Source: Athripsodes cinereus (lineage: Eukaryota; Arthropoda; Insecta; Trichoptera; Leptoceridae). Taken from it: a DNA stretch of 64,000 nt. The notes under the pieces are model-generated. The model was not told where the DNA came from, ran no database searches, and was given only the letters and a program-made list of their open reading frames with translations. Below, piece after piece: positions 32,555 through 43,805 of the stretch. Where the stretch lies: the NCBI GenBank assembly GCA_947579605.1, contig OX388327.1, positions 1,103,122 through 1,167,121 on the forward strand. The letters are read 5' to 3'. A program made the translations under genes and the position numbers. Each line of letters starts with the position of its first letter. Within the stretch, counting starts at the first letter, position 1.

Positions 32555-32655
32555 ACAAAAAACCTACACCCAGATAATTTGAAAAAAAATATTGCTAATT
32601 TTGCCCCGAACACAAATCGAACGTGGGACCAAGAAATTAAATTGTACTTAAGAAT
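32555..32655 (-). mobile_element. Decayed SINE fragment
   Basis: ACACCCAGATAATTTGAAAA and CACAAATCGAACGTGGGACC match the antisense of the SINE at 57717-57972 around and before box B, with changes in the promoter. The head beyond box B is lost. Confidence 0.5.
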
Positions 32656-32982
32656 GTGTTCACTTTTCCTTAACCTTATTATGAATATTTTTTTTATATA
32701 TAAAAATCCCAAATTTATTATTATTTACTGAGTCGCAAAGTCGTGTTAAAAAGCTCGTATGATAATACAAAAAAATATTTTGTAGAAGAAGCTTTTCTTG
32801 TCAAAGTGTTATGAAATATTATTAAGCGATAAACTGGTCAAAGGCAGAACCATAAATAAATTCTTTATATCAAAAAACGTGTGGAAATCTTTAGTTTTTG
32901 TGTCTATAAAAGGAATTAGGCTTTCACATAACACTATGTTGGAAGAAAACCACACTTAATATTTATTTATTTATTCACAATT
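32656..32982. other. No gene seen
   Basis: AT-rich sequence with no recognised repeat or frame. Confidence 0.45.
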
Positions 32983-33037
32983 ACAGAAAACAGATTAAGA
33001 TGGTACGGACACATTTTGAGACTACCACAGGATAATA

Positions 33038-34469
33038 TCGACCCTCCCTACGTATATGTGCGTAAGTGCACAAACCTAAATTTTACACGGCTCTAAATTT
33101 TGGGCTCTGAGCCCGTAGACAATTTGTACTTAGCGATCGTCTACTGGCGAACTTTTCGACAATCTACCTACACGTACCGTATAATTATGCGTTATTGTTG
33201 CAGTTATTGACGAAAATTCGTTTGTAGGCGATCGCCAAGTACAAATTGTCTACGGGCTCAGAGGAATTTAAAGTTTCTATGTAGTTTTTTTGACATAACT
33301 TTTTTTCTATTCGACATATTTACTTGAAAATTGGCAGCTAATATTCAATTAATGTGTGTAATAATACTGCGTATTTAATTTCTTTACAAATGCAATATTT
33401 TGAGAAATTTAGCACTTACTCACATATACGTCGGAAACAAAACAACATCTACCAGCTTAACAACCACTTGAGTTGTTATACGCCGGGATAATACTATTGT
33501 GTTTTTAAGGCATATATTGACATGATTCTAACTATTTACTTAAAATATTTATATTTATTGACAATACGAACCTATTTTATAATAAACCAAGAATGGTTGT
33601 TATTTCTGCACTCAGAATTAACTTAGTTTCTTCCTTGTTAGTATTTTCGTAAACCTTTATTTGGTCCGACGTATATGTGAGTAAGTGTCATACACTAGCA
33701 ATTTAGTGAATATGTATGTGCAGATATCTTAAAGAAAATAAATGTAATTTGTAATAATAAAATCAAATAGGCACTCATATTAAATTTATACTTTTCGTGG
33801 CCATTGTGTACTTGTGTAATAATACTGTATTACTAGTTATCTTCCTTTATTTTGTGTATGGAATTGGATTTTGTTTAATAACAAAGTAATATTTAGCAGA
33901 TTCTTTTCACTAAGGAAAGTTAGATCAAAATAATGAAACATTTTTTTAAGCATGGATAAAAGTACAATGTTTTATTAATAACAAGACTTCTAGAAAAATA
34001 ACAATTTCGTCTTATCAATCAGTGAAAATAAATACCTTTCAATATATATGTATACTATACCAATATTATTTTGTCGGTTGCAATAACATTGGCATTATTT
34101 ATGATGAAATACTTATTGTAATTACGGTTAGAGGAATTAAGGTACATTCATCTTTATATATTATGTATGTAAATCATACAATGTATATAATATTTTATGT
34201 ATGTATGGTACATGCGCTGGTTTACACCAAACAATGCATCAGGATGTCCGACGTATATCGACTTAAAGTCACTTACTCAGATATACGCCGGCGTCTTTAA
34301 ATTATTTGGTGCACTTACGCACATATACGTTTCAAAAAAGGGTCAAATATCCAAAATTTTGACCCAATTATTTCATCAATGAAAATATGCGATATTTTAA
34401 GATACTTAGTGTAAAAAAAGCGATTTTGTCAAAAATGTCACTTACGCACATATACGTAGGGAGGGTCGA
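33038..34469. mobile_element. 1.43-kb TA-flanked terminal-inverted-repeat element
   Basis: Perfect 31-bp inverted termini start TCGACCCTCCCTACGTATAT and are flanked by TA (33036-33037 and 34470-34471), the target used by Tc1/mariner-type transposases. The 18-mer CACTTAC[G/T]CA[C/G]ATATACG, part of the termini, also occurs inside at 33413, 34270 and 34312 in one sense and at 33670 in the other. There are six copies in all, counting the ends. No transposase frame is present, so it is non-autonomous. The frames at 34022-34300 show no domain. A small MITE is nested at 33105-33263. Confidence 0.82.
33105..33263. repeat. 159-bp MITE with 35-bp inverted ends, nested
   Basis: CTCTGAGCCCGTAGACAATT and the following 15 bases at 33105-33139 are complementary to 33229-33263 with one mismatch. 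The interior of about 90 bp is non-coding. It lies only 67 bp inside the larger TA element, so it probably inserted into it later. I could not define a target duplication. Confidence 0.78.
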
Positions 34470-34655
34470 TATTATGATCAAAAGGACAATGGACGTAGAA
34501 GTTGGACCCAGAAGACCAGGCAGACCAGTGACCACTTGGTTGTCCACAATATTGTCAGGAAGCTGAAGGAGGCAGAGTTGCGTTCTGAGGATGCAGGGGA
34601 CCGGAAAACTTGTAAGAGTTTGCAAGCGCTAGGAGAGCCGACCCCAAGTAAATGA

Positions 34656-36110
34656 GATAAATGTGAGGAGAAAAAGAAGATTCACTATTTTTACTTTTCA
34701 TTCATCATTTTCATTTTGAAAATCCATATTTTCTGTCGAAATTTCAAATTCCCTGTCATTGAATAATCCCGTTGTGACGTCATTAGGTGGTAAGTCGTAT
34801 GAAAACGCATTCGAATCGTAGTCTTTTTATACTGTCTGATAACGCCACACACCTCTTCCATCATGGGTGGACGATTTTGCGATTATGCGATTTTTACAAT
34901 TTTGCGATTTTTGCAAAAATTGCTTTTTCAAATGGTAATAAAAGCATTTAGGTAAAGTTCATATATAAAAAAATAAAAAGTATCTACCATTCTTATTTTT
35001 TGTACTATTTTTTAAGATGTTTTTTTTGTGTAAGTACCCTACCCATGGCGCTAGTTTATTCTATCCTTATTCTACCTTCTATATCGCAACATGAAAATAG
35101 TTAAAAAAAAACAAAATAGGTACACCTAAATCAAAAGTGATCAAAGAAAAAAATTACTGAAAAATTCTCACCTGCTGAGATTTTTTATTCGTCAGGTTCG
35201 AAATTCTAAAAATAGAACAAAAGGTTCAATGAAACAAAAACACCATATTAAAAAAAAAAAACAAAATAACGACAACAAAAACAAAAAAAAAACACATTAC
35301 AACGAACAATAGGTTCTTTCATTTTCATCATTCAAGTTAACCCTTTGAAGCCTGAATGGACATTTTCCAATAAATAGACAATAATGAAAAAAAAGAGAAA
35401 ATCTTATTTATTTTAGTTAAAAGGTGACAAAATGAGAAAACAAAATCCACCTTGCGAACAAAATTTTCGAATCGAAGAAAATAATAATACCTACAAAGGG
35501 TCGAGCTTTCTCTGTTGTTTGGTTTGTTGAATATAGAAAGGGGCGTGAGGGTATTGGGGTAATTTTGGGGGGTTCGGAGGTATCTTTTTGTTTTGGTCTC
35601 TTTTGATGTCGTGTAAATAATCGGAGTTGAGAACAATTTATAATTGTAATGGTGAGTTAAAGGACATAAGGTGCAAATTTTCAAATCCTGTCATTAATTG
35701 TTGAAATAACCTCTTTGACCGGATAATTCAGGAGTCCGAGAACTTCTATCTATCTGTTGGGGTGACAATTTCTATTTTCTTTTCAATTGTTTGACCTTTT
35801 ATCTTGGGTATGGCTTTAGACATTTCTCGACCCATCTGGTTTGTAGAAGTGTTTTTAAATGCCACGAAAATGTGAAAAAATGCATATCAATCTTTGTGAA
35901 ACTCTTTTATACGTGAACTAATTTTTTGTTTCAAACGACTTTCACCAATGATGGTGTTTTGGTCAGTCTCAAGTAAACATGAGCTTTGAGTGACGCAAAG
36001 GTTGCAACTGTCATGTTGCTCATATTAGTTGAAGATAATAAAAACTTAAAACCAAATAAAAACAATGAAATTTTAAATGCTTGGGCTAGATGGCATACCA
36101 CTACATTCTT
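34656..36110. other. No recognised gene
   Basis: 34870-34930 has a short ATTTTGCGATT repeat. TTAACCCTTTGAAGCCTG at 35338 resembles a piggyBac end but is unpaired. 35715-35760 is a high-copy repeat scrap. The 115-codon minus frame at 35337-35684 shows no motif and is Lys/Thr/Phe rich, as expected of AT-biased DNA. Confidence 0.4.
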
Positions 36111-36111
36111 T

Positions 36112-36330
36112 GTAATTGTGATACATTCGCTCGCAATCGAAGTCCCATCCTCGAAGGGATACTGCTGGACTGCGAGAAGTATGTAATTCTACTCGCACCA
36201 ATACAAATCGTGGGTTACATGACGCACGTAGGTTTTGAGTGTGCTATATGACCACAATTAATAGATCTATTATAGTCGCATTGACACAAGGGATGCAACA
36301 TCCCTTGACCTTTATAAATAATGGTAGATG
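36112..36330 (+). pseudogene. RNase H LINE 3' tail relic
   Basis: TCGCTCGCAATCGAAGTCCC, ATACTGCTGGACTGCGAGAA, CAAATCGTGGGTTACATGAC and GACACAAGGGATGCAACATC align with 43045-43240, the end of ORF and 3'UTR of the better copy. Stops and changes are frequent. Only the last 40-50 codons and the 3'UTR are represented. Confidence 0.7.
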
Positions 36331-36819
36331 GCATACTACTTCTTACTGTTGAATTGAGGATGGTAAGTGACATTCAAGTATTTTTTTAAGAATATTTATT
36401 TTTTACAGTAGAAGACACCCGGAATCTTCAAGAAAATATTCGGTTTTTTAATCTCTTACGAATAACTGTTTTTTTACGAGACACTCGATTAACGAGTAAA
36501 ATTGCATTTTTGTCCATTAAGGTGTTTATGCTTTCACTGACTGTACAACTCTATTTTATTGGAACAATGCGAGTGGTGTTGATTTATTATATCGAAAAAT
36601 TATTGCGTGCCGGCACACAAAAGTTAAAATTTGAAATGTTTTTAAACTTTGCTTTTTATTTTATTACACAGCGGATGCTGAATAGTCACACACACTACTC
36701 AGTACTTCTATAATAACTCTCCGACAGACACTGTGGAAATGATAAAATAGGAGCAATCAGTCGGCCTAGAGTTTTTTTTAATTTATTTTAAAGCACAAAA
36801 TGTTAACAAAGCGTAGCAT
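36331..36819. other. No gene seen
   Basis: AT-rich; the 67-codon frame at 36510-36713 is unrecognised. Confidence 0.4.
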
Positions 36820-36935
36820 AGCATGCATAGACAATTCACACAGATTGAGATAGTCCCAATCTAAGATATGAATCTTGTATTATGGGTACTAACATGACGA
36901 TACACATATATACCTACATACAATGCACTATATTC
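36820..36935 (-). mobile_element. SINE 3' body fragment
   Basis: CATGCATAGACAATTCACAC, GAATCTTGTATTATGGGTAC and GACGATACACATATATACCT are the antisense of the SINE body at 57717-57830. The tRNA head is absent. Confidence 0.6.
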
Positions 36936-36984
36936 TGTGGAATTATTTGTAATACATAAATGTACAGAATATAGTGAGTTACAT

Positions 36985-37200
36985 ACAATCCATTGGATTG
37001 GTCTGCAATGAGTTTGAATTTTCTTCTTCAATCCTCCCTATTTTCTGCTTGTCTCTTTTATTATACGTTTGTGCAACAGTTCGTGCTCTATTTCACTTGA
37101 TCCATTTAGATGTCTCTTGGTCCGCCGCCCCCATTTCTGCCTTCGGACTTATCCTCCGTGATGAAAAGGCAATGTGCATTTATAAAGAATAACGCACTGT
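36985..37200 (-). pseudogene. RTE-like LINE extreme 3' relic
   Basis: The plus strand CATTGGATTGGTCTGCAATG, CCTCCCTATTTTCTGCTTGT and TTCACTTGATCCATTTAGAT is antisense to the C-terminus seen at 29340-29470 and 48650-48800. Frames are broken. It directly follows the SINE fragment. Confidence 0.6.
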
Positions 37201-37884
37201 TCTTCATCGTCCACAAGGGTACCGACAGCCAAAATGTTCTTTTTTCATAATACATCGTTCGACATCAGAACGCTGGGAATGTCGTGGGAAGAGGAGAGAC
37301 TTAATCGGTGCAGAGAATATTTTAAGTTTTAATATTTTCCTATTCTATCTAATTGACATCTTCGGACTATGTATGCTACAATTTTTTATTCTTGACATAT
37401 TTTTTTTATATATATTTATTTTTATTAACTTTTGCACTATTAATTATTGCACAATATTTTTCAATGATATTCATAATAGAATAATTTGATTTGAATAATT
37501 TTATAAATATTATACCTAATTTAATTCCTATAAATATTTTATACTTTGACACACGTTTTTCTTGTCATGATCCAACTGCGATGAAAATGGAAATTTTGAT
37601 TTATTTTTATGTATTTGTAAAACATTTTAAAAGCTCACGTCGTAGATATATTTTAATAAATAAAATATAAATAAAGAAGTAAGGAAGATTTAGACAGTAG
37701 GCACTGTCTTGTTAATTTAGTCACGATGATGAAAGCTGGTTACATAATGTATCACAGCTTTTACGATTTGATATATAACAACTTGTACTTTATATTCTAT
37801 ATTATATTCGATATTTATAATATGAGCAGTGTCATGAAACAATGTATTTGTTTCGATATTTTTTCAAGGTTTATCTATTCTATC
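37201..37884. other. No gene; one old repeat scrap
   Basis: 37255-37320 (GACATCAGAACGCTGGGAAT, GTGGGAAGAGGAGAGAC) is complementary to a stretch near 15770-15820. The remainder is AT-rich with no frame. Confidence 0.4.
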
Positions 37885-38155
37885 TATCTATAATTCCCTC
37901 ACGCCGTTTCCCAAGTGGGGTAGGCAGAGCGAACGGAACGCCATATAAATCTGTCCCTACATACTTCTTTCGCTCCTCCTTTCAGGCAAGTGTATCCTCT
38001 TTGTCATTCTTTCCTCTTCCATTCGTTCCGCATGACCAAACCATTTATATTTATTAACACGCATTCTATCCACAACACTCTTCTTGTATCCACTCATTCT
38101 TCTAATATTCTCATTCCTCACTTTATCAACTTTCAACAAAGTCCATTTCAAGATA
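37885..38155 (-). pseudogene. RTE-like LINE C-terminal relic
   Basis: The minus-strand frame has KVRNENIRRMSGYKKSVVDR and FGHAERMEEERMTKRIHLPE, the same order as 49545-49927. It then shifts and passes to the 3' edge GTAGGCAGAGCGAACGGAAC. RT is absent and the middle is shortened. Confidence 0.7.
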
Positions 38156-39964
38156 AATTGAAAAAAAATACAGGTTTATTATTAACTTCGCTTACTAGTA
38201 TTCGGAGACTCTCGACTCCATCATCAGGCGATAAGAAAAAATTAAACAAGATACAGAGATAATTCTAGAATCTGTACGTTCATAGAGAAGTTATTAAGCA
38301 GTATTTTTACAATTTGAACAAAAGAATATTGGGAGAAGCCCGTGTTGATAAGAAAGTAATTATAATTCATTAATAAATAACTATTGGGAAGTGATCTGCT
38401 GTGGGGGGATTCGAAAAACAAGAATTCAAAGAAAAATAATAAATATCTACTTTCTCCGGTATTCACAATATTGCGAAATGGGGAAACCACAGAAAAACCA
38501 AATCAGAAAAGATCAAAAATTCTAGATACCTAATCTAAATTTAAATATCTTGTAAATGTGAATCAAAAGTTATAAAGATAACTATATGAAGGTATATTGT
38601 AATAGTGTTGTTGTCGGGATATTGTTAGTTTTCTTCTGGGATCGCAATGGCCTTCAGCTGCATTGATCCTTGTAAGATCCTATCTTATTGTCAGTAGTAT
38701 TAATAATAATAATTACTATACCAACCCTGAACGAGAGAGAACAGCTTGTCTCAACAGTGCTTCTGCTGGCTTCCCCCGCTTGTTGGGTTTGCTGTGATTG
38801 TATATAAGTAGAAGTAGTTATACTAAAAGTAGACTTCACACATTGTTGCGTAACACCGTTCATTATATATTGTAATAATATGACATCATAATATTCCCTT
38901 GTTCTTCTTATTCAGATCATGCCCAAATTTTTATCACTCCTTGTCCCCGGGCAAATCTTATTAAATTTTACGACCCTCGCATAGAGATGAAAACGATCGT
39001 ATCTTTTTCACAATCGATGCTCTACATTTGAGATGTTTTGGATAATCGAAAGAATAAATATTATGAAAATACATTAAATTTACACTACTACTTTACCATC
39101 GCGATATATTCCACAAGTAGGGTAACCAGAAGACAACCTGCATGTTGTAAACATGGAAACGGTCCTATCTGTATTAATTATAAATAAAACACTTATTTAT
39201 AGTATATCCACTGTGAGTTTTATTGGACGCGAGCCGGCGAGTTCTATATGTGCCAAAATATACACATTCAGAACGGCTGACGTGCCTTATTGCTGAATTT
39301 AAGTTGTAATTTTTTTTTGATGGTATGAATTAATTATAAGTGGACTTTTTTAGTGAACTTAATAGGTTAATAAACAAAAAAAAGTTCAAAAAAACTAAAC
39401 TAAACTTAAAGTGACTGCATATTTGTGTGTGCGTGCGAGTATTTGACTTGTTGAGTTTTTTATTGTTTTGATTTTTTGTGTATGGTTGGGTTATGTTTAT
39501 GAAATTTTACGTGAAATTTCACTTGTACTAATTATACGACATTTAACATATATTCTATTTTGCAGTGATGAAGTAAACCACCCATTCTGAATATCCTAAC
39601 TGCGATTGACTATTCCGTAGAATGAAAGAAGAAATGTTTTTTATTTCGAAAAGTCGATTATTTTTCATCATCGAGTGAATCGATTATTCGCTGTTATAAA
39701 CGATTCGACACTACTGTTTCCTTTATGTGCTTATTTTGTTTAAGGCATATATTATCTACTTTTAGTGTTGATACTGTTATTATTATTACTACTACAAAGC
39801 TCATACTTAAAGCTACACACACAATAATAATATGACTAAGCTTTATAAAGTTATCTGAAATCATAATATTAAATAACAGTATATAGCAATGTCTTCAGCT
39901 GAAACCTGAAACCATGCAAGTCTTTGAAAATATAATAGTTAGGTAGGTATATCATCATCATCAT
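38156..39964. other. No gene; high-copy repeat pieces
   Basis: 39105-39160 (ATTCCACAAGTAGGGTAACC, TGCATGTTGTAAACATGG) and 39260-39305 match the repeat at 50040-50400, here split by about 100 bp of other DNA. 39570-39600 is its antisense end. The 69- to 90-codon frames at 37990-38863 are unrecognised. Confidence 0.45.
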
Positions 39965-40415
39965 CATCTCTAGCCATCTCTCCACTGCTGGATGTAGGCC
40001 TCTTCCATATTCTTCCATCTTTTTCTCTCCTGCGCGACTGCTGTCCACCTCCTACCCGCGACATGGATGATATCGTCAACCCATCTTTTCTGCGGTCGAC
40101 CCACTCCCCTTTTTTGATCCCACGGTCTCCAGTTCACGATTCTAGGTGTCCATCTTTCAGTTCCCTGTCTAGCCACATGACCCGCCCACTGCCATTTCAA
40201 TTTTGTGACACGTTCCACCACATCGGCAACTTTTGTTCGGCGTCTGATCTCCACAATTGGTACTCTTTCTCTAAGACTTATGCCTAGCATTTGCCTTTCC
40301 ATAAATCTTTGTGCACATCTTAATTTGTGTATGGTATTGGCTTAGTGTCATTGTTTCAAGACCATATGTCATTACAGGGAGGATACATGTGTCATAGACC
40401 TTCCTTTATTTTTTA
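39965..40415 (-). pseudogene. RTE-like LINE C-terminal relic (second subfamily)
   Basis: The minus-strand frame reads MERQMLGISLRERVPIVEIR, VTKLKWQWAGHVARQ and RRWTAVAQERKRWKNMEEAY and ends in a stop at 39970. This is a very common lepidopteran LINE C-terminus (WxWAGHVAR box). The upstream part (40300-40415) continues with FAQR-like residues in broken frame. It ends on the low side in (ATC)n. It is relatively well preserved but without RT. Confidence 0.78.
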
Positions 40416-40514
40416 GGTAGGTATATATAACTTTAAATTTTGAATTTATTTATACCTTGAAGGCACCTCAACAAATGAAATAACCAAAAAACTTAATTAA
40501 TTGGCATATATTTA

Positions 40515-40722
40515 TTAGCAACATGGGCAGGGCATGTTGCTACACTCAAAGATCAAGGATGGACAAGAAGCGTAGTTGAGTGGATACCTCGTGAAGATAA
40601 AAGGAGTAGAGGAAGACCTCCCACATGTTGGTCAAACGGTATTAGAAGAATCTCTGGTGACTGGTTGCAGAAAAATCAGGACAGAGATGCCTGGAGACAT
40701 CTGGCTGAGACTTATGTTTAGC
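40515..40722 (+). pseudogene. RTE-like LINE C-terminal relic (third subfamily)
   Basis: The plus-strand frame LLATWAGHVATLKDQGW, then RSRGRPPTCWSNGIRRISGD and DAWRHLAETYV to a stop at about 40722, is an alternative version of the GHVAR...GRP..W.D tail. It points away from the relic at 39965-40415. It has no RT. Confidence 0.72.
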
Positions 40723-41875
40723 GGTGGAAATGAATAGTTGCAGAAGTAAATAATTATTAGAATGCAATATAATATAGGTATATGTAATTTTATTTTTTTA
40801 ACTGATTTTGTTTGATTTATTTTTTTCATTGTTTTATATTCACCGTGGATGTTTTATTTTACTTTATTTTTAATTCAAAATACGGCGTTAGCCTTTAAAA
40901 TGTAAAAAAAATATTATGATAGGCATAAAAATTTCATTCAACAAGACAGGAGTAACCACGACAAAAAATAACAATACATAGGTAATCCAAAAATAATATG
41001 ACACAGGTATATACATAATATAAATAAATTATTTAATAATACTTGATTATGTATAAAGGCAATTATTGTAGAATTATTTTTATAGGATTTATATATGTGT
41101 ATGCTGTTAAAAGCTGTATTTTTGTAATCGTCTGTCAAATTTTTATTGTTTTTTGTTATTCTGATTTAACATGTCAAAGGCTCTGCCCTATAAAAATGTA
41201 AATAAATAAAATTTAATTCAAATTGTTTTTTTAAAAACCAACTTGATTGATTTTCAATTTCACTTTCATTGACTTTAAAATAAATTCAATTGAATATAAT
41301 TATATTTACGCCATATATTTACAGATTTCAAATTTCAGCCCTATTATCAGCTTTAAATGACGAAAGTAAGCTCAATTTTACAAAAAAAAAATCATATACA
41401 AACTCTCGACCAAGTTATTATATCTAAATATATAATGAAACTTTTTTTCACAAATAGGTAACAATATTGTCGTGGTGACAGATGTTTCAGGCAAGGAAAA
41501 GGGTGCAGATCTTAAAATATCTGTTATGTTCGTGACGACCAAAGTGTGAAATATTACATACATATAACACAACCAACATGATGTTATCATTTCACGTACA
41601 CGTACGTTATGTGTGCTGTACATACGTATTATCTTGTCACGTTATAAAATAATAAAAGTTCAAAATATCTAAAAATAAAGCAAAAGCTGTTTTAATATTT
41701 ATATTTTACGTTTTTTTTCTTTCATTTTTTTAGGTAGGTACTAAAATTTTTAATGCCACATGCAAATAGTGGTCCTAATCCAAAACTCATTTTGTTGTTC
41801 AACTAATGATGTACAAAAAGAATAAAGTTGTACTTGGAGTAAATTTATGAAAGTTCATTTTCATTAAATTCACTG
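40723..41875. other. AT-rich stretch, no gene seen
   Basis: No coding frame or repeat is recognised. The 81-codon minus frame at 41378-41623 has no motif. Confidence 0.45.
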
Positions 41876-42082
41876 GTGTCTACCCGAAAGGCCTCTGAGT
41901 CAAATATTATTTGTAGTAAAAGAAATACAGTGTTTTATTTTAAATCTTTTTTTACTCTATTATGTATTGTGTTATGATGGGTGTCTACCCGAAAGGCCTC
42001 TGAGTCAAATATTATTCATAGTGAAAGTAATACGGTGTTTTATTTTAAATCTTTTTTTACTCTATTATGTATTGTGTTATGA
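41876..42082. repeat. 105-bp tandem repeat, copies 1 and 2
   Basis: GTGTCTACCCGAAAGGCCTC begins at 41876 and again at 41981. Each unit continues through TGAGTCAAATATTAT, CAGTGTTTTATTTTAAATC and ATTATGTATTGTGTTATGA. A third copy starts at 43284 beyond the LINE insertion. The units are over 90% alike by eye. Confidence 0.88.
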
Positions 42083-43173
42083 CGTGCCCATTGCACGTAC
42101 ATGTGCAAAAGGAGGCTCGCATGGCATTGATACGGGCGGCAAAGGGAGGTAGGAACAATTGGCGCTCCAGCATAATGAGAGGATTATATTCAGACCTCCA
42201 CAAAGCACCCATCATGGATATGCCCACAGATACCATGAATGTGGCTTACAGCTTTGTTAAATACTACACAATAGACATACTTGAAAGAGAGACATGGCGA
42301 GAGAATGATCCCTACACCTTTCGAGATGGAGACATTGTATGGTACACAGATGGATCCAAAAAAGATGGTCGGGCAGGATCTGGAATCTTTGGCGTCCACC
42401 CTAAGTTGAGCAAATCGGTCTGCTTGGGAGAATATGCTACTGTTTTCCAGGCTGAAATGAGCGCAATTATGGAGTGCGCTCATATGAACCTTCACCGATC
42501 ATATCATAACAAAAAGATTAATATCCTCTCAGATAGCCAGGCGGCGCTTAAAGCCCTAGGTTCTGTAGAGGTGAGATCTAAACTAACTTTTGAATGCATA
42601 CAGGTTCTGAATCGCCTAGGCGAGAAAAACGCGGTAAGGCTGGTTTGGGTACCGGGGCATTGTGGAGTCATGGGCAACGAAGCTGCTGATGAACTTGCTA
42701 GAACTGGCGCTGAGGAGCCACCAATAGGTCCTGAGCCCATATGCGGATTACCGCTTAGCACTATCAAGCTTAGTCTAAGAAACTGGGCCATGGACCAGAG
42801 CCACGAAATTTGGTCCAATTGCATAGGGTTGAAACACGCGAAGGAACTAATGATAGGGTACTCGCGGAAGTTCACCACAGAAGTTCTAAAACTTAATAAA
42901 AAACAAATAAGGATTCTAACCAGGACCTTGACGGGACACTGCAGACTACGGAAACACATGACAAAAATAGGACTGTCAGATACCCCAGTCTGCAGATTTT
43001 GTTCAGAGGATAATGAGACACCTATCCACATCCTCTGTAACTGTGACGCACTCGCTCGCAATCGAAGTCACATCCTCGGAGGACCACTGCTGGACTCGGA
43101 GAAAGTGAGGCTTCTCACACCAAGACAAATCGTGAGCTATATGACCCATGTAGGTCTTGAGAGTGAGATATGA
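42083..43173 (+). pseudogene. LINE ORF2 C-terminus: RNase H domain and Cys knuckle
   Basis: About 363 open codons. The frame also reads upstream into flanking DNA to an ATG at 42067, which is not native. The RNase H domain shows IVWYTDGSKKDG, VFQAEMSAIM, INILSDSQAAL and VWVPGHCGVMGNEAADELA, giving the complete D-E-D-D set. A C-terminal knuckle CRFCSEDNETPIHILCNC follows. The domain would remove RNA from the RNA/DNA hybrid during retrotransposition. RT and endonuclease are lost by truncation. The layout fits RNase H-bearing clades such as LOA, R1-like or I. No internal stop implies a young insertion. Confidence 0.88.
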
Positions 43174-43268
43174 CACAGAAGGATGTCACAATAGATCTAC
43201 TATGGTCGCAGTGACACAAGGGATACAAGGTCCCTTAACCTTCAAAATAAAAAAAATAAAAAAAAAAA
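42083..43268 (+). mobile_element. 5'-truncated RNase H LINE with exact target duplication
   Basis: ATTGTGTTATGA lies at 42071-42082 and again at 43269-43280, flanking the element. The 3' end is A-rich (AAAATAAAAAAAATAAAAA). The element holds only the RNase H and C-terminal part of ORF2 and a 67-bp 3'UTR with GGTCGCAGTGACACAAGGGA. It inserted inside the 105-bp tandem repeat. Tails of the same family are at 36112-36330 (plus) and 63413-63520 (minus). Confidence 0.9.
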
Positions 43269-43375
43269 ATTGTGTTATGATGGGTGTCTACCCGAAAGGC
43301 CTCTGAGTCAAATATAATTTATATTGAAAATAATACAGTGTTTTATTTTAATTTTTTTTTTACTATACTAAATAA
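43269..43375. repeat. Target duplication and third 105-bp tandem copy
   Basis: The 12-bp duplication (43269-43280) restores the tandem repeat, whose third unit begins GTGTCTACCCGAAAGGCCTC at 43284 and fades after CAGTGTTTTATTTTAATTTT at about 43355. Confidence 0.8.
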
Positions 43376-43805
43376 ATTTGTTACATCTTTGTGCAAGAGT
43401 CGTTACCGTTCAATAATGATAAACAAAAACAAATATTTTCTTCCACTATATAGCTGATGAGTGCACTGTTTGGTTGTAAGACTGTTAGAATGTTATCAAA
43501 GCTTACATGTTTGTATTTTACATGTCTTTCATCTGTTGTATACCATATTAAATCTAAGCCATCGTATTATTCTTTATTGGGAGAGACATCTTTCGTCTTA
43601 TAATGACATTATATATATGACATTATGATGAAAGACGTCTCTCAATAAAGAACATATAGTAGAAGAAAATATTTATTTTTAATTTCGTTTTGGAATTTTA
43701 CACATACCATCACGCCGCATCCCTCGCGGGGTAGGCAGAAAGGATCGAGTGCCACTCTTTGCTATCCTTGCATATCTACATCTTCTCCGATTTTCCTTAC
43801 GACCG
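43376..43805. repeat. Decayed hairpin MITE copy followed by RTE-like edge
   Basis: 43578-43650 is a hairpin: GAGAGACATCTTTCGTCTTA pairs with its complement ending GATGAAAGACGTCTCTC, around an AT-rich centre. The outer parts TTTTCTTCCACTATATAG and ATATAGTAGAAGAAAAT also pair, so this is a relative of 25537-25844. 43702-43800 (CACGCCGCATCCCTCGCGG, TAGGCAGAAAGG) is the antisense 3' edge of an RTE-like LINE. Confidence 0.65.

Larger units (their letters stand above)
32983..34655 (+). pseudogene. RTE-like LINE tail split by a TA-inserted element
   Basis: The left piece (to 33037) translates as RLRWYGHILRLPQDNI. The right piece (from 34470) continues MIKRTMDVEVGPRRPGRPVT and then a decayed end to about 34655. 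Omitting 33038-34469 and one TA joins the two in a single open frame with the expected order of an RTE-like C-terminus. The relic is therefore older than the insertion. RT and endonuclease are absent. Confidence 0.7.

Noticed and set aside
35338..35360. TTAACCCTTTGAAG, and similar motifs at 1533, 16554 and 24709, as piggyBac-type ends
   Set aside because: Single ends with no matching partner at a plausible distance and no transposase nearby.
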